DNA of 64,000 nucleotides from Halomonas denitrificans (GTDB taxonomy: Bacteria; Pseudomonadota; Gammaproteobacteria; Xanthomonadales; Wenzhouxiangellaceae). The stretch lies in assembly GCA_019800895.1 (NCBI GenBank), contig JAHVKF010000004.1, forward strand, positions 1 through 64,000, in the 5' to 3' direction. Both the position numbers and the translations under genes were made by a program. The stretch's first letter is position 1, and each line of letters starts with the position of its first letter. The notes below the pieces were generated by a model, which searched no databases, was not told the origin of the DNA, and saw only the letters and a list, made by a program, of their open reading frames with translations. Shown piece by piece: positions 8,296-18,100 of this stretch.

Positions 8296-9162
8296 ATGAG
8301 CCGCAAGCGCAAGTCCGTCTCCCCACCGCCCGCCCGGAAAGCCGCCCCCGAACCCGATCGCCTCGTCGCGGTGCTGGCCGCCGTCGGGGTCCTGATCACC
8401 GGGTTCATGACCGTTTCGGGAATGATCACCGAGGCGCCGCCGTTCTGCGGCCCCGATTCGGGCTGCGACCTGGTCCAGAACAGCAGCTACGGCACGCTGC
8501 TGGGTCTGCCCGTTGCGTTGTGGGGGCTGGTCTGGTACCTGGCGATCCTGTGGTCGGCCACGCTGCTGCCGGCCCGGCTGAAGCGGTGGCGCCGGCTGGC
8601 CTGGCTGACCGCCGTGGGTACGGCCGTCAGCCTGTACTTCACCCTCACCGGACTGCTGGTGCTCGATGCCTGGTGCGCCTGGTGCCTGGCCTCCCAGCTG
8701 GTCATGCTGGCGCTGCTGATCGCGGTCTTCGCCCGGCGCCCGGAATCGGCGCCGGGCGAACCCTGGCCGCGCTTCGCCGGCGCGCTGCTGCTGGTCGGGG
8801 CGGTGATTTCAGGCGGCCTCTACGCCTGGCAGAACGGCTTGTTGCAGCCGCCGGAGGACCCGCGCCTGCGCGGCCTGGCCGAGCACCTCGAAGCCACCGG
8901 CGCAAAGTACTACGGCGCGTTCTGGTGCCCGAACTGCCAGGACCAGCGCGACCTGTTCGGTCGCTCGGCCGATCGCTTGCCCTACGTCGAATGTTCGCCC
9001 AGCGGCCGGCGCGGCCCGGTGGCCTCCGAGTGCGTGTTCAACGACATCTCCGGCTACCCGACCTGGATCATCGACGGCCAGCGCTACCCGCGCGTCCTGA
9101 GTCTCGACGAGCTGGCCCGCTACTCCGGCTACCGGGAGTGGCAGCGGGAGCGCGGCCAGTGA
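8296..9162 (+). CDS. Vitamin K epoxide reductase family protein with thioredoxin-like domain
   Basis: A 288-aa polytopic membrane protein. An N-terminal VKOR domain has four or five TM helices (residues about 25-180). It carries a loop cysteine pair (PPFCGPDSGCD) and the membrane active-site CxxC (WCAWC, about residues 120-124). The C-terminal thioredoxin-like domain has its own CxxC (FWCPNCQD, about residues 211-218) and the GYPTW cis-proline segment. VKOR-Trx fusions make disulphide bonds in exported proteins, replacing DsbB/DsbA and passing electrons to quinone. The last four bases (GTGA) contain the start of the next gene, so the two are translationally coupled. Confidence 0.92.
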   Translation: MSRKRKSVSPPPARKAAPEPDRLVAVLAAVGVLITGFMTVSGMITEAPPFCGPDSGCDLVQNSSYGTLLGLPVALWGLVWYLAILWSATLLPARLKRWRRLAWLTAVGTAVSLYFTLTGLLVLDAWCAWCLASQLVMLALLIAVFARRPESAPGEPWPRFAGALLLVGAVISGGLYAWQNGLLQPPEDPRLRGLAEHLEATGAKYYGAFWCPNCQDQRDLFGRSADRLPYVECSPSGRRGPVASECVFNDISGYPTWIIDGQRYPRVLSLDELARYSGYREWQRERGQ

Positions 9163-10943
9163 GCCCGCTCGGCCCGCTGCGGCTGGGGCTTTTCGCCCTG
9201 GTCCTCGGCACGTCCGTCGCCGCCGACGACGGCGCGACCCGGGCCTTCGAGCGCCTGGTCGGCGACTACGAGGCCTGGCGGCTGGAACAGAACCCGATCG
9301 AGGCCGGTCGACGCGGCGACCTGGAGGCCCTCGCCCGCTGGCCCGATCCGACCCCGGCGGCGGTCGACCGCCGCCGGACGCGAGCGCGCGGGTTTCTCGA
9401 GCGTCTCCGGGCCATCGACCCCGATGCCCTCGACCCCGCCGACCGCACCAGCCATACGGTGCTGGACTACCTGCTCGCGTCCGACGTCGAGGCCGCGGCC
9501 TTCGACCCCGAGCGCGTTCCCTTCGTCAACGACTCCGGGTTCTTCACCACGCCCCTCTACGTCGCGGCGTCGACCCGGCCGGCCACCCTCGAACAGGCTG
9601 AGGCCTGGCTCGCCCGGCTCGATGCGCTGCCGGCGTGGCTGGCCGCGCACGTCGACTGGATGCGCAAGGGGGTCGAGGACGGCTTCGTTCAACCCGCCCA
9701 GGTGGTCGAGGCCGTCCTGGTCCAGCTCGACACGATCATCGCTTCGGGGCCCGACGACAGCCCGCTGATCGCGCCGATGAACGCGCTGCCGCCCCACCTG
9801 GCCGCGGAACACGGAGAACGGCTGCGGACCGAGGCGCGCGCTCGTATCGAGGAAAAGGTGTTGCCGGCCTACGCCGCGGTGGCCGACTTCTTCCGCGACG
9901 AGTACCTGGCCGAGCCCCGCGAGAGCATCGGCATCTCCGACGTGCCCGGGGGCCGGGCCTGGTACCGCGCCCTGGTCCGCCGCCACACCACCCTGGACAC
10001 CACGCCGGAAGCGGTCCATGCCCAGGGCCTGGCCGAAGTGGAGCGCATCCGCGGCGAGATGGAGGCCATCGTCGACGAGGTCGGGTTCGAGGGCAGCTTC
10101 GCCGAGTTCCTGGCCTTCCTTCGGACCGACCCACGGTTCTACGCCGAGACGCCCGACGAGCTGCTGATGCGGGCGGCGTGGATCGCCAAGCGCGCCGACG
10201 ACCGGATGCCCGAGTTCTTCGGCCGTCTTCCGCGGCTGCCCTACGGCGTACGCCCGGTGCCGGAGCACCTTGCGCCGACCTATACAACGGGCCGCTACTG
10301 GCCGGGCGACCTCGAGAACGGCGTCGCCGGCGGGTACATGGTCAACACCTACGCGCTGGACCAGCGCCCCCTGTACGTCCTGCCGGCCCTGACGCTGCAC
10401 GAGGCGGTGCCCGGGCACCACCACCAGAACGCGCTGTCGCAGGAGCTCGAGGACGTGCCGGAATTCCGCCGCAACACCTACATCACGGCCTTCGGCGAAG
10501 GCTGGGGCCTGTACACCGAGTTCCTCGGCATCGACATGGGCATCTACACCACGCCCTACGAGCACTTCGGCCGGCTGACCTACGAGATGTGGCGGGCCTG
10601 CCGGCTGGTCGTCGATACGGGCATGCATTACTTCGGCTGGACCCGTGAACGGGCCGAGGCCTGCCTGCTCGAGAACTCCGCACTGGCCCCGCACAACGTC
10701 CGTACGGAAGTCACGCGCTACATCGCCTGGCCGGGCCAGGCGCTGGCCTACAAGACCGGCGAGATTCTGATCCGGGACCTGCGCGCTCGAGCCGAGGCCC
10801 GCCTGGGCGACCGCTTCGACCTTCGCGCGTTCCACGACCACCTGCTCGGGCAGGGCGCGATGCCGCTCGACGCACTGGAAGAACGGATGGAGCGCTGGAT
10901 CGAAGCCCGCGCGGGCGCGTCGACGGCCGAAGCGTCCGACTGA
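9159..10943 (+). CDS. DUF885 family protein (probable zinc peptidase), exported
   Basis: GTG at 9159 overlaps the VKOR stop and gives 594 aa, the normal DUF885 length. A GGGAG sequence 8 bp upstream serves as RBS. The first ~20 residues form a weak signal peptide ending VAAD. The family signature LHEAVPGHHHQ (His414-Glu415) supplies an HE...GHH metal-binding motif as in thermolysin-like enzymes. A downstream Glu-rich segment (AFGEGWGLYTE, about residue 446) provides the further ligand region typical of the family. The role is probably periplasmic peptide hydrolysis; substrates are unknown. Coupling to an oxidative-folding enzyme suggests an envelope location. Confidence 0.9.
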   Translation: MSPLGPLRLGLFALVLGTSVAADDGATRAFERLVGDYEAWRLEQNPIEAGRRGDLEALARWPDPTPAAVDRRRTRARGFLERLRAIDPDALDPADRTSHTVLDYLLASDVEAAAFDPERVPFVNDSGFFTTPLYVAASTRPATLEQAEAWLARLDALPAWLAAHVDWMRKGVEDGFVQPAQVVEAVLVQLDTIIASGPDDSPLIAPMNALPPHLAAEHGERLRTEARARIEEKVLPAYAAVADFFRDEYLAEPRESIGISDVPGGRAWYRALVRRHTTLDTTPEAVHAQGLAEVERIRGEMEAIVDEVGFEGSFAEFLAFLRTDPRFYAETPDELLMRAAWIAKRADDRMPEFFGRLPRLPYGVRPVPEHLAPTYTTGRYWPGDLENGVAGGYMVNTYALDQRPLYVLPALTLHEAVPGHHHQNALSQELEDVPEFRRNTYITAFGEGWGLYTEFLGIDMGIYTTPYEHFGRLTYEMWRACRLVVDTGMHYFGWTRERAEACLLENSALAPHNVRTEVTRYIAWPGQALAYKTGEILIRDLRARAEARLGDRFDLRAFHDHLLGQGAMPLDALEERMERWIEARAGASTAEASD

Positions 10944-10948
10944 CCGGC

Positions 10949-12262
10949 TCAGAGGCCGATCGCGAACAGCCCCAGGCAGAGCACCAGGCCGGCCAGCGGA
11001 ACCACCACGGTCAGTGCGCCCATGGCCGGATAGGCGGCCGCGTGGGTCTCGCCGCAGATGGCGCGGATCGTGGTCACCACGTAACCGTTGTGCGGCAGCG
11101 AATCCAGCGCACCGGAGGAAATCGCGACCACTCGGTGAAGCTGGTCCGGATCGACGCCCTGGTCGATGTAGTGCGGCCCGAGGATCGGCAGGGCGATCGC
11201 CTGGCCGCCCGAGGCCGAGCCGGTCATGGCGGCGATCGCCGAAACCGCGATCGCCGCGCTGACCAGGCCGTTGCCGGGCAGGTGGGTCACCCAGTCGACC
11301 GCCGTCTCGAAGGCCGGCGCCGCCTTGGCCACCGTACCGAAGCCGACCACCGCGGCCGTGTTGCCGATGGCGATCAGCGCGCCGGTGCCGCCTTCGGCCA
11401 GCGCCTCGCCGGGCGCGTGCAGGTGACGCAGGTTGATCGCGGCAGCGGCCAGGCAGCCGGCCAGCAGCGCGACGATCAGGGCCGAGGTGCCGAGCGCGTC
11501 GTGGGTCGTGAAGGAAATCCCCAGGACGACCAGCAGCGGTACCGCGGCCAGCGCCGGGTGGGGCAGGTCGCCGCGGCCCGATGCGGGGTCGAAGTCACGC
11601 GCCTCGAACGACTCGCCGCGCGCGACCGCGCGATCGAGCATCCATTTCAGCCAGACGTAGCCGGTCGCGGCCATGAAGATCGCGACCACCAGGCTGGCTT
11701 GCCACGCCGCCAGCGGGCTGGTGCCGAGGAACTCGACCGGAATCCAGTTCTGGATTTCCGGTGACCCGGCCGAAGTCATCGTGAACGTGACCGAGCCGAA
11801 GGCCATGGTGGCGGGAATGAAGCGGCGGGGCAGGTCGGCATCGCGGAACAGCGCCAGCGCCATCGGGTAGACCGAGAACGCGACGACGAACAGGCTGACC
11901 CCGCCGTAGGTCAGCACCGCGCAGGCCAGCACCACGGCCAGTGCAGCGCGGGCGCTGCCCAGCCGGGCGACGATCCAGTGGGCCACGCTCTCCGCGCCTC
12001 CCGACGACTCCATCAGCTTGCCGAACAGCGAGCCGAGCAAGAAGATGAAGAACCAGGCCGCGATGAAGCCGGTGAAGCCGCTCATGTACTGGCCGACCAG
12101 GTTGACGCCGTCCTCGGCGGCCAGCGGCGGCAGCAGCGCGATGCCGCTGGTCAGCGCGACCAGCAACGCACACAGCGGGGTGGCCACGAACAGGCTCATC
12201 CCGCGCATGGTCAGCACGATCAGCAGGGCGAGGCCGCCAAGCAGCCCGATCAGACTCAGCAT
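10949..12262 (-). CDS. GntP-family permease
   Basis: A 437-aa inner-membrane transporter with about 12 hydrophobic helices. It resembles the gluconate:H+ symporter (GntP) superfamily in its N-terminal GLLGGLALLIVLTMRG segment, the conserved GGVSLFVVAFSVYP region and the late GSASGGQAIALPILGPHY segment. ATG 12262 is preferred to the frame start at 12346: the extra 28 residues are not membrane-like, and the frame start overlaps one of the two regulatory near-palindromes. Substrate is probably a sugar acid or other small carboxylate. It is divergent from a TonB-dependent receptor, which suggests the two import the same nutrient. It ends 5 bp from the convergent DUF885 gene. Confidence 0.85.
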   Translation of the reverse strand: MLSLIGLLGGLALLIVLTMRGMSLFVATPLCALLVALTSGIALLPPLAAEDGVNLVGQYMSGFTGFIAAWFFIFLLGSLFGKLMESSGGAESVAHWIVARLGSARAALAVVLACAVLTYGGVSLFVVAFSVYPMALALFRDADLPRRFIPATMAFGSVTFTMTSAGSPEIQNWIPVEFLGTSPLAAWQASLVVAIFMAATGYVWLKWMLDRAVARGESFEARDFDPASGRGDLPHPALAAVPLLVVLGISFTTHDALGTSALIVALLAGCLAAAAINLRHLHAPGEALAEGGTGALIAIGNTAAVVGFGTVAKAAPAFETAVDWVTHLPGNGLVSAAIAVSAIAAMTGSASGGQAIALPILGPHYIDQGVDPDQLHRVVAISSGALDSLPHNGYVVTTIRAICGETHAAAYPAMGALTVVVPLAGLVLCLGLFAIGL

Positions 12263-12331
12263 GAGGCGTGTCCGTTGCGATTGCGTTCTTGACAGGACCT
12301 CATGGTGCGGCGACGGCGCAACGGCGAACAC

Positions 12332-12346
12332 TGTACCAAGGTCCAA
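12332..12346. promoter_or_regulatory. Operator-like near-palindrome, copy 1
   Basis: TGTACCAAGGTCCAA is a GTACC-WW-GGTCC near-palindrome in the 247-bp divergent region between the GntP-type permease and the TonB receptor. It recurs at 12387-12401 with the two central bases inverted (TT for AA). The copies are 55 bp apart, close to an integral number of helical turns. Confidence 0.5.
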
Positions 12347-12386
12347 CGGGGCCGCTCCGCGTCGGCGGACGGTGCCGACGGTCCCC

Positions 12387-12401
12387 TGTACCTTGGTCCA
12401 A
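12387..12401. promoter_or_regulatory. Operator-like near-palindrome, copy 2
   Basis: TGTACCTTGGTCCAA matches copy 1 (12332-12346) at 13 of 15 positions and differs only in the central dinucleotide. It is 109 bp upstream of the TonB receptor start. No regulator gene lies next to it in this window. Confidence 0.5.
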
Positions 12402-12509
12402 TTCTCATCGCGACCTCCGTTCGTAGACTGCGACGTATCGGTGCCGGACCGTGTTCGAAATACGGCCGTCGCTCGTCACCCAACAAGAACACCGAACCCG
12501 AGGTCGACA

Positions 12510-14936
12510 ATGAAAGCTTCCGTTTCCATGCAATTCGATGAAACGAACCGCGTCCGCGTCCTGGATCGCGCGATCCGCCTTGCGCTGGTCACCGGACTCA
12601 GCCTGGGCCTGGGCCTGGCCCACGCGCAGGACGATGGCGGTGACGAAGAGGGCGCGTCGACCGAGGAGGCTGCCGATCTCGGCGCGGTCGAGGTCACCGC
12701 TCGACGTCGCCAGGAAACCCTGCGCGACGTACCGATCTCGGTCACCGCGATCAGCGGCGAGGACCTCGAGGATCGCGGCGCCCAGGACATCACCTACCTC
12801 AATCAGGTGGTGCCGAACGCGACCATCGAGATCTCGCGCGGAACCAGCAACACCCTGTCGACCTTCATCCGCGGCGTCGGCCAGCAGGACCCGGTCGCCG
12901 GCTTCGAGGCCGGGGTCGGCATCTACCTCGACGACGTCTACCTGAACCGCCCGCAGGGCGTGGTGCTCGATATCTACGACGTGCAGCGGGTCGAGGTCCT
13001 GCGTGGACCGCAGGGAACGCTGTACGGCCGCAACACGATCGGCGGCGCGATCAAGTACGTGACCCGCCGCCTCGGGCGCCAGCCGGCCGGCAGCCTCGAG
13101 GCCTCGATCGGCAGCTTCTCGCAGACCGACCTGATCGCCTCCGGCGAAATGCCGATCGGCGATACCTTCGCCGTCGGCGCGTCGATCGCTTCCTTCGATC
13201 GCGACGGCTTCGGCGAGAACCTGACCACCGGCAAAGACAACTACGACAAGGACCTGCTGGCGATTCGCGCCAGCGCCGAGTGGACTCCGACGCACAACCT
13301 GTTCGTCCGCCTGGCCGGAGACTGGAGCGAAGACGACTCGAGCCCCGTCGGCGGGCATCGCCTGATTCCGGGCCTGTTCTCGGGCGCCCCCGTGCTCGAC
13401 GATGTCTACGATTCCCGCGGGGGGATCGCCGGCCGCCACGAGGCCGAGCAGAAGGGTGCGGCGCTGACCGTGGAGTACGACATCAACCCGAACTGGCTGT
13501 TCAAGAGCATCACGGCGTATCGCGAAGACGACAACTGGCAGCAGATCGACTTCGATGCCTTGCCGGCTGCCGACGTGGACGTTCCGGTCAACTATTCCAA
13601 CGAGCAGTTCAGCCAGGAGTTCCAGCTGCTGTTCACCGCCGACCGGGTCAGCGGCGTGGCCGGTTTCTACTACCTCGACGCCAACGCGTTCAACGCCTTC
13701 GACGTGCTGCTGGCCGAAACCGGCGACCTGATCGACCTGCCGGGCCTGAATGCGTTCACCCTGGGCGACGTCGATACCTCGTCGTGGTCGGTGTTCGCCG
13801 ACGTCAGCATCGACCTCGCCGATTACTTCGGCCTCGCCACCGGGCTGGAGTTGTCGCTGGGCGGACGCTACACGAGCGACGAGCGCGACTCGCGGGTGCT
13901 GCGGCAGACCTTCGTCGGCGGCAATTCGCCGCGCTTCGGCGGCATGGGTGTGCCGATCGCGACGACGTCCGACTTCCGCGGCGAAGAGGAGTTCACCGAG
14001 TTCACGCCGCGCGTCAGCCTGGCCTGGCAGCCGAACGAGTTCCACAACCTGTACGCGAGCTACAGCCAGGGCTTCAAGGGTGGCGGTTTCGATCCCCGCG
14101 GCCTGACCACCGCGGCGCCGGACTTCGACGGCGACGGCACCGTGTCCGAGGGCGAGGTGTTCGAGTTCATGAAGTTCGAGCCGGAAATCGTCGATACCTA
14201 CGAGGTCGGCATCAAGTCCAGCCTCTTCGACCGCCGCGTTTCGACCAGCCTGGCCGTGTTCCACAGCGACTACACGGATATCCAGGTGCCGGGCTCGATC
14301 GGCGTGGACACGGACGGGGACGGCCTGTCCGATACCTTCGCCGGGGTCACCACCAACGCCGGCGAGGCCACGGTCCAGGGCGTCGAGTTCGAGGGCTCCG
14401 CGCTGCTCGGCCGCAACCTCATGACCGACGGTGACTCGTTCACCGCACGGACCGCGATCGGCTACATCGACGCCGAGTACGACGAGTTCATCGCCCTGGT
14501 CACGGATCCGGCCAGCGGCGCGCAGGCGCTGCAGGACGTGTCCGATCAGCGCGAATTCCAGAACACGCCGGACTGGACCGCCCACCTCGGTCTGCAGTAC
14601 GACCGCCCCGTCAACTGGTTCAACGTCGCCGGCAGCTTCTCGATCCTGGGCGGCTGGTCCTACCGCGGCGAAACCAATCAGTTCGAAACGCCGTCGGAAT
14701 TCCTGGACCAGGACGCCTACTCGCTCTACGACCTGAGCCTGGTCTGGAAGCGCCTGGACGGCAAGTACGAAATCGGCCTCTACGGCCGCAACCTGGCCGA
14801 CGAGGAATACAAGACCTCCGGCTACCTGTTCGCGACGCCGGACGGCAGCGCATCGACCCTGGGCCTGGAAGGCATCGCCAACGCCTTCTACGGCCCGCCG
14901 CGCACGATCACGCTGACCGGCCGAGTGAACTTCTGA
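12510..14936 (+). CDS. TonB-dependent outer membrane receptor with EF-hand-like loops
   Basis: An 808-aa receptor. A signal peptide ends AHAQ (about residue 34). An acidic linker is followed by the TonB-box-like segment (GAVEVTARRR) and the plug domain, with the LRGPQGTLYGRNTIGG signature near residues 160-175. The 22-strand barrel runs to the terminal aromatic position (GRVNF). It would move a nutrient across the outer membrane using TonB energy. Two extracellular-loop candidates carry calcium-type motifs: DFDGDGTVSEGE (538-549), a full 12-residue EF-hand loop, and DTDGDGLSD (600-608). ATG 12510 has GAGG upstream. It is divergent from a GntP-type permease and terminates at 15001-15028. Confidence 0.93.
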   Translation: MKASVSMQFDETNRVRVLDRAIRLALVTGLSLGLGLAHAQDDGGDEEGASTEEAADLGAVEVTARRRQETLRDVPISVTAISGEDLEDRGAQDITYLNQVVPNATIEISRGTSNTLSTFIRGVGQQDPVAGFEAGVGIYLDDVYLNRPQGVVLDIYDVQRVEVLRGPQGTLYGRNTIGGAIKYVTRRLGRQPAGSLEASIGSFSQTDLIASGEMPIGDTFAVGASIASFDRDGFGENLTTGKDNYDKDLLAIRASAEWTPTHNLFVRLAGDWSEDDSSPVGGHRLIPGLFSGAPVLDDVYDSRGGIAGRHEAEQKGAALTVEYDINPNWLFKSITAYREDDNWQQIDFDALPAADVDVPVNYSNEQFSQEFQLLFTADRVSGVAGFYYLDANAFNAFDVLLAETGDLIDLPGLNAFTLGDVDTSSWSVFADVSIDLADYFGLATGLELSLGGRYTSDERDSRVLRQTFVGGNSPRFGGMGVPIATTSDFRGEEEFTEFTPRVSLAWQPNEFHNLYASYSQGFKGGGFDPRGLTTAAPDFDGDGTVSEGEVFEFMKFEPEIVDTYEVGIKSSLFDRRVSTSLAVFHSDYTDIQVPGSIGVDTDGDGLSDTFAGVTTNAGEATVQGVEFEGSALLGRNLMTDGDSFTARTAIGYIDAEYDEFIALVTDPASGAQALQDVSDQREFQNTPDWTAHLGLQYDRPVNWFNVAGSFSILGGWSYRGETNQFETPSEFLDQDAYSLYDLSLVWKRLDGKYEIGLYGRNLADEEYKTSGYLFATPDGSASTLGLEGIANAFYGPPRTITLTGRVNF

Positions 14937-15000
14937 CGCGCGGGTTTCTTCCCACGTCGTGCGTCGGGTGATGCAAGACTCCCATTGACGACACCCGTTC

Positions 15001-15028
15001 CGGGCCGGCCCTGCCGGCCCGTTTTCTT
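15001..15028 (+). terminator. Rho-independent terminator after the TonB receptor
   Basis: CGGGCCGGC and GCCGGCCCG form a nine-bp stem with a CCT loop, followed by TTTTCTTT, 65 bp after the receptor stop. Confidence 0.85.
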
Positions 15029-15078
15029 TGCCGGCCCCGGCGGGCGTCCGGGTCGGCGAAACACGCTAGGCTAGCCCC

Positions 15079-15150
15079 ATGAACGTCCCCCTCCGACGGC
15101 CCGAAGAACAGCCTCTGCCGGTGCTCGGCCGGATCCCGCGCGGGCCGTGA
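15079..15150 (+). CDS. Candidate 23-aa leader peptide upstream of the sensor kinase
   Basis: ATG 15079 opens a 23-codon frame starting MNVPLRRPEEQPLPVLG. Its TGA (15148-15150) overlaps the kinase GTG (15147-15149) in the GTGA pattern of coupled genes. The peptide has no recognised family and no good RBS. Pseudomonas cbrA, a related kinase, is also reported to have a small translationally coupled upstream ORF (cbrX), which makes this frame plausible. It could be chance. Confidence 0.35.
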   Translation: MNVPLRRPEEQPLPVLGRIPRGP

Positions 15151-18100
15151 GCGATCTGTCCGGCGGATTGCTGGCGCTGGCGGGCCTGACCTGGCTCGGC
15201 CTGCTGTTCGCGGTCGCCGTGTTCGGCGAGCGCCGCCCGGCCGGATCCCGCGCCTGGTGGCCGGTGGTCTACTCGCTGTCGCTGGCGGTCTACTGCACCG
15301 CGTGGACCTTCTACGGCGTCACTACGCAGACCGTGCGCTCCGGTTGGCCGATCCCGCCCACCTTCGTCGGCACCATCGTGCTGTTCGCGCTGGGCGGGCC
15401 GTTCCTGATCCGCCTGGTGCGCCTGAGCAAGCGCCACAACACCACGAGCATCGCCGATTTCATCGCCAGTCGCTTCGGCAAGTCCTCGGCCCTGGCCGCC
15501 GTGGTTACCGCGGTCGCGGTGCTCGGGATGGTGCCGTACATCGCGCTCCAGCTGAAGGCGGTGGCGATGAGCTTCGGGACCGTTGCCGGCCTGGCCGAGA
15601 ACGAGGCGGGTCGTGCGGCCTGGCAGGACCTGGCGTTCTACGTCGCCGTCGTCATGGCGTTGTTCGCCGTGCTGTTCGGAACGCGTCGCGCCGTGGCGAC
15701 CGGCCACAACCGGGGGCTGGTGCTCGCGATGGGCTTCGAGAGCCTGTTCAAGCTCACGGCGATGCTGGCCCTGGGCCTGTTCGTGGTGTTCGGCCTGTTC
15801 CAGGGCCCGCTGGACCTCGCGGCCCGCACGCCGGAGCTGCCGTTCCGCGAGCCGGCGTCCTTCGCCACGCTGACCCTGCTCGGCGCGCTCGCGATGTTCA
15901 CGCTGCCGCACCAGTTCCATATCGGCGTGGTGGAGTGCCGCGACGAGCGCCACGTGCGCACCGCCCGCTGGCTGTTCCCCGTGTTCCTGCTGCTGATCGC
16001 TCTCCCCGTGCTGCCGCTCGCGCGCGCAGGCGTGGCCCTGCTCGGCGACGCCGGGGTGGCCCCGGACCTCTACGTGCTGATGCTGCCGCTGGCCCACGAG
16101 CAGTCCGCGCTCGCGCTGTTCGCGTTCCTGGGTGGTCTCAGCGCTGCGACCGGGATGGTCATCCTGGCCAGCCTCACCCTGTCGATCATGCTCGGCAACC
16201 ACTGGATCACCCCGCTGCTCCTCAAGCGTCCCGGCGCATCGGGCCGCGACCTGTTGATCCCCGTGCGGATCCAGCGCCGGGTCGGCATCGTTGCCGTGCT
16301 GATGCTGGCCTACGTCTACAGCCGCCTCAGCGGGTCGGCCGAGGCGCTGGCCGACATCGGCGCGTTGTCCTTCTCGGGGCTGGCCCAGCTCGCCCCGGCG
16401 GTGGTGCTTGCGGTCTATCGTCCCGGCCTGCCGGCGCGCTCGATCCTGGCCGGCCTGCTCGGCGGCGTGGCGGTCTGGGCCTACGTGCTGCTCTGGCCGC
16501 TGACCGGTCCGCCCGACCCGGGCGCTGGATGGCCGGCCTGGCTGGCCCCGTCGGGCCTGTTCGGGCTGGCGGGTCTCGACGCCCTGCCGCGCGCGGTCCT
16601 GGCCAGCCTGCTCGTGAACCTGGCGATCGTTGCGGCGACGGCCCGGCGATGGTCGCCGGTTGGCCCATCCAACGACGATGTGCCGTTGCCGGACTCGGTG
16701 CTCGACGGTCTGGCCGAACGCTTCCTGTCGCCGGAGCGCCGGCGCCTGCTTCAGGTGCTCGGCGCCGGGTCGTTGGAGCGTGAGCGCGCCGTCGAGCACG
16801 AACTGGCCGCCGTGGTCGGCGCGGCGTCGGCGCGGCTGCTGCTCGACGCTGCGCGGCGCCGCACGCCGGCCCCGCTGGATACGGTGGCCGAACTGGTCGG
16901 CCAGGCCGCGGAACAGGCGCAGTTCAGCCAGGCCGTGCTGTCCGGCGCGTTGGAGAACATGAGCCAGGGCATCTGCGTGGTCGACGCCGACCTTCGTCTG
17001 GTGGCCTGGAACCGTCCCTATCTCGACCTGTTCGACTACCCGCCGGAGCTGATCCGGGTCGGCCGGCCGGTGGCCGAGTTGCTGCGCCACAACGCGCGCC
17101 GAGGCCTGGTCGAAACCGAGGACCTCGATGCGGCCATCGAGCGCCGTCTTGCCCACAAGCGGGCCGGCACGGCCCATCGGATCGAGCGATCCTGGCCCGA
17201 CGGCCGCATCATCGAGATCCGCGGCAATCCGATGCCGGGCGGCGGCTTCGTCGCCACCTTTGCCGACGTGACGGCGTTTCGACGGGCGGAAAGCGAATTG
17301 AAACGGATCAACGAGACGCTGGAGCAACGGGTCGCGGCTCGCACCACCGAGCTTCGCGAGGCGATGGTCCAGGCCGAGAAGGCGAACGCGGCCAAGAGCC
17401 GCTTTCTTGCCGCCGTCAGCCACGATCTCGTCCAACCGCTGAACGCGGCCCAGCTGATGACCCACTCGCTGTCGGCCCGGCTCGACGCCGAGGCACCGCG
17501 CCGGGTCCTCAAGCAGATCAGCGGCGCCCTCGGTGCGACCGAGGACCTGCTCGCGGCGCTGCTCGACATCTCCCGCCTGGATGCCGGCGGACTGGAACCC
17601 CGGCGGTCCCGGTTCGCGCTCGACGACCTGTTCGAGCAGCTGGCCGGCGAGTTCCGGGTGCTGGCCGAAGCGCGGGGCCTGGTTCTGAGGTGGCGGCGCT
17701 CCGGCCGCTTCGTCGAGAGCGACCCGCAGCTGCTTCGGCGCATCCTGCAGAACTTCCTGTCCAACGCGGTCCGGTATACCCATCGAGGGGGCGTTCTCCT
17801 GGCCGCTCGCCGTCGCGGCGATTCGGTGCTGGCCGGCGTCTGGGACACGGGTCCGGGGATCCCCGAATCGGCGCGGGTCGAGGTGTTCGAGGAGTTCCGC
17901 CGGCTGGACCCGGACGACGCAGCACCCGGCCTCGGTCTGGGCCTGGCCATTTCCGATCGCATGGCGCGCCTGCTCGATCACCGCCTGGTGCTGGAAAGCC
18001 GGGAAGGGCGGGGCACGCTGTTCGGCGTCGTGCTGCCGGCAGCGGCAGCGGAGACCGCAGGCGAGGCCGATGCATCCGGCCCGGCCGCCATGGACCCGGC

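Noticed and set aside
7899-9158. 420-codon N-terminal extension of the DUF885 frame
   Set aside because: It runs antisense to tetR and out of frame through the VKOR gene; GTG 9159 with an RBS and GTGA overlap is the natural start.
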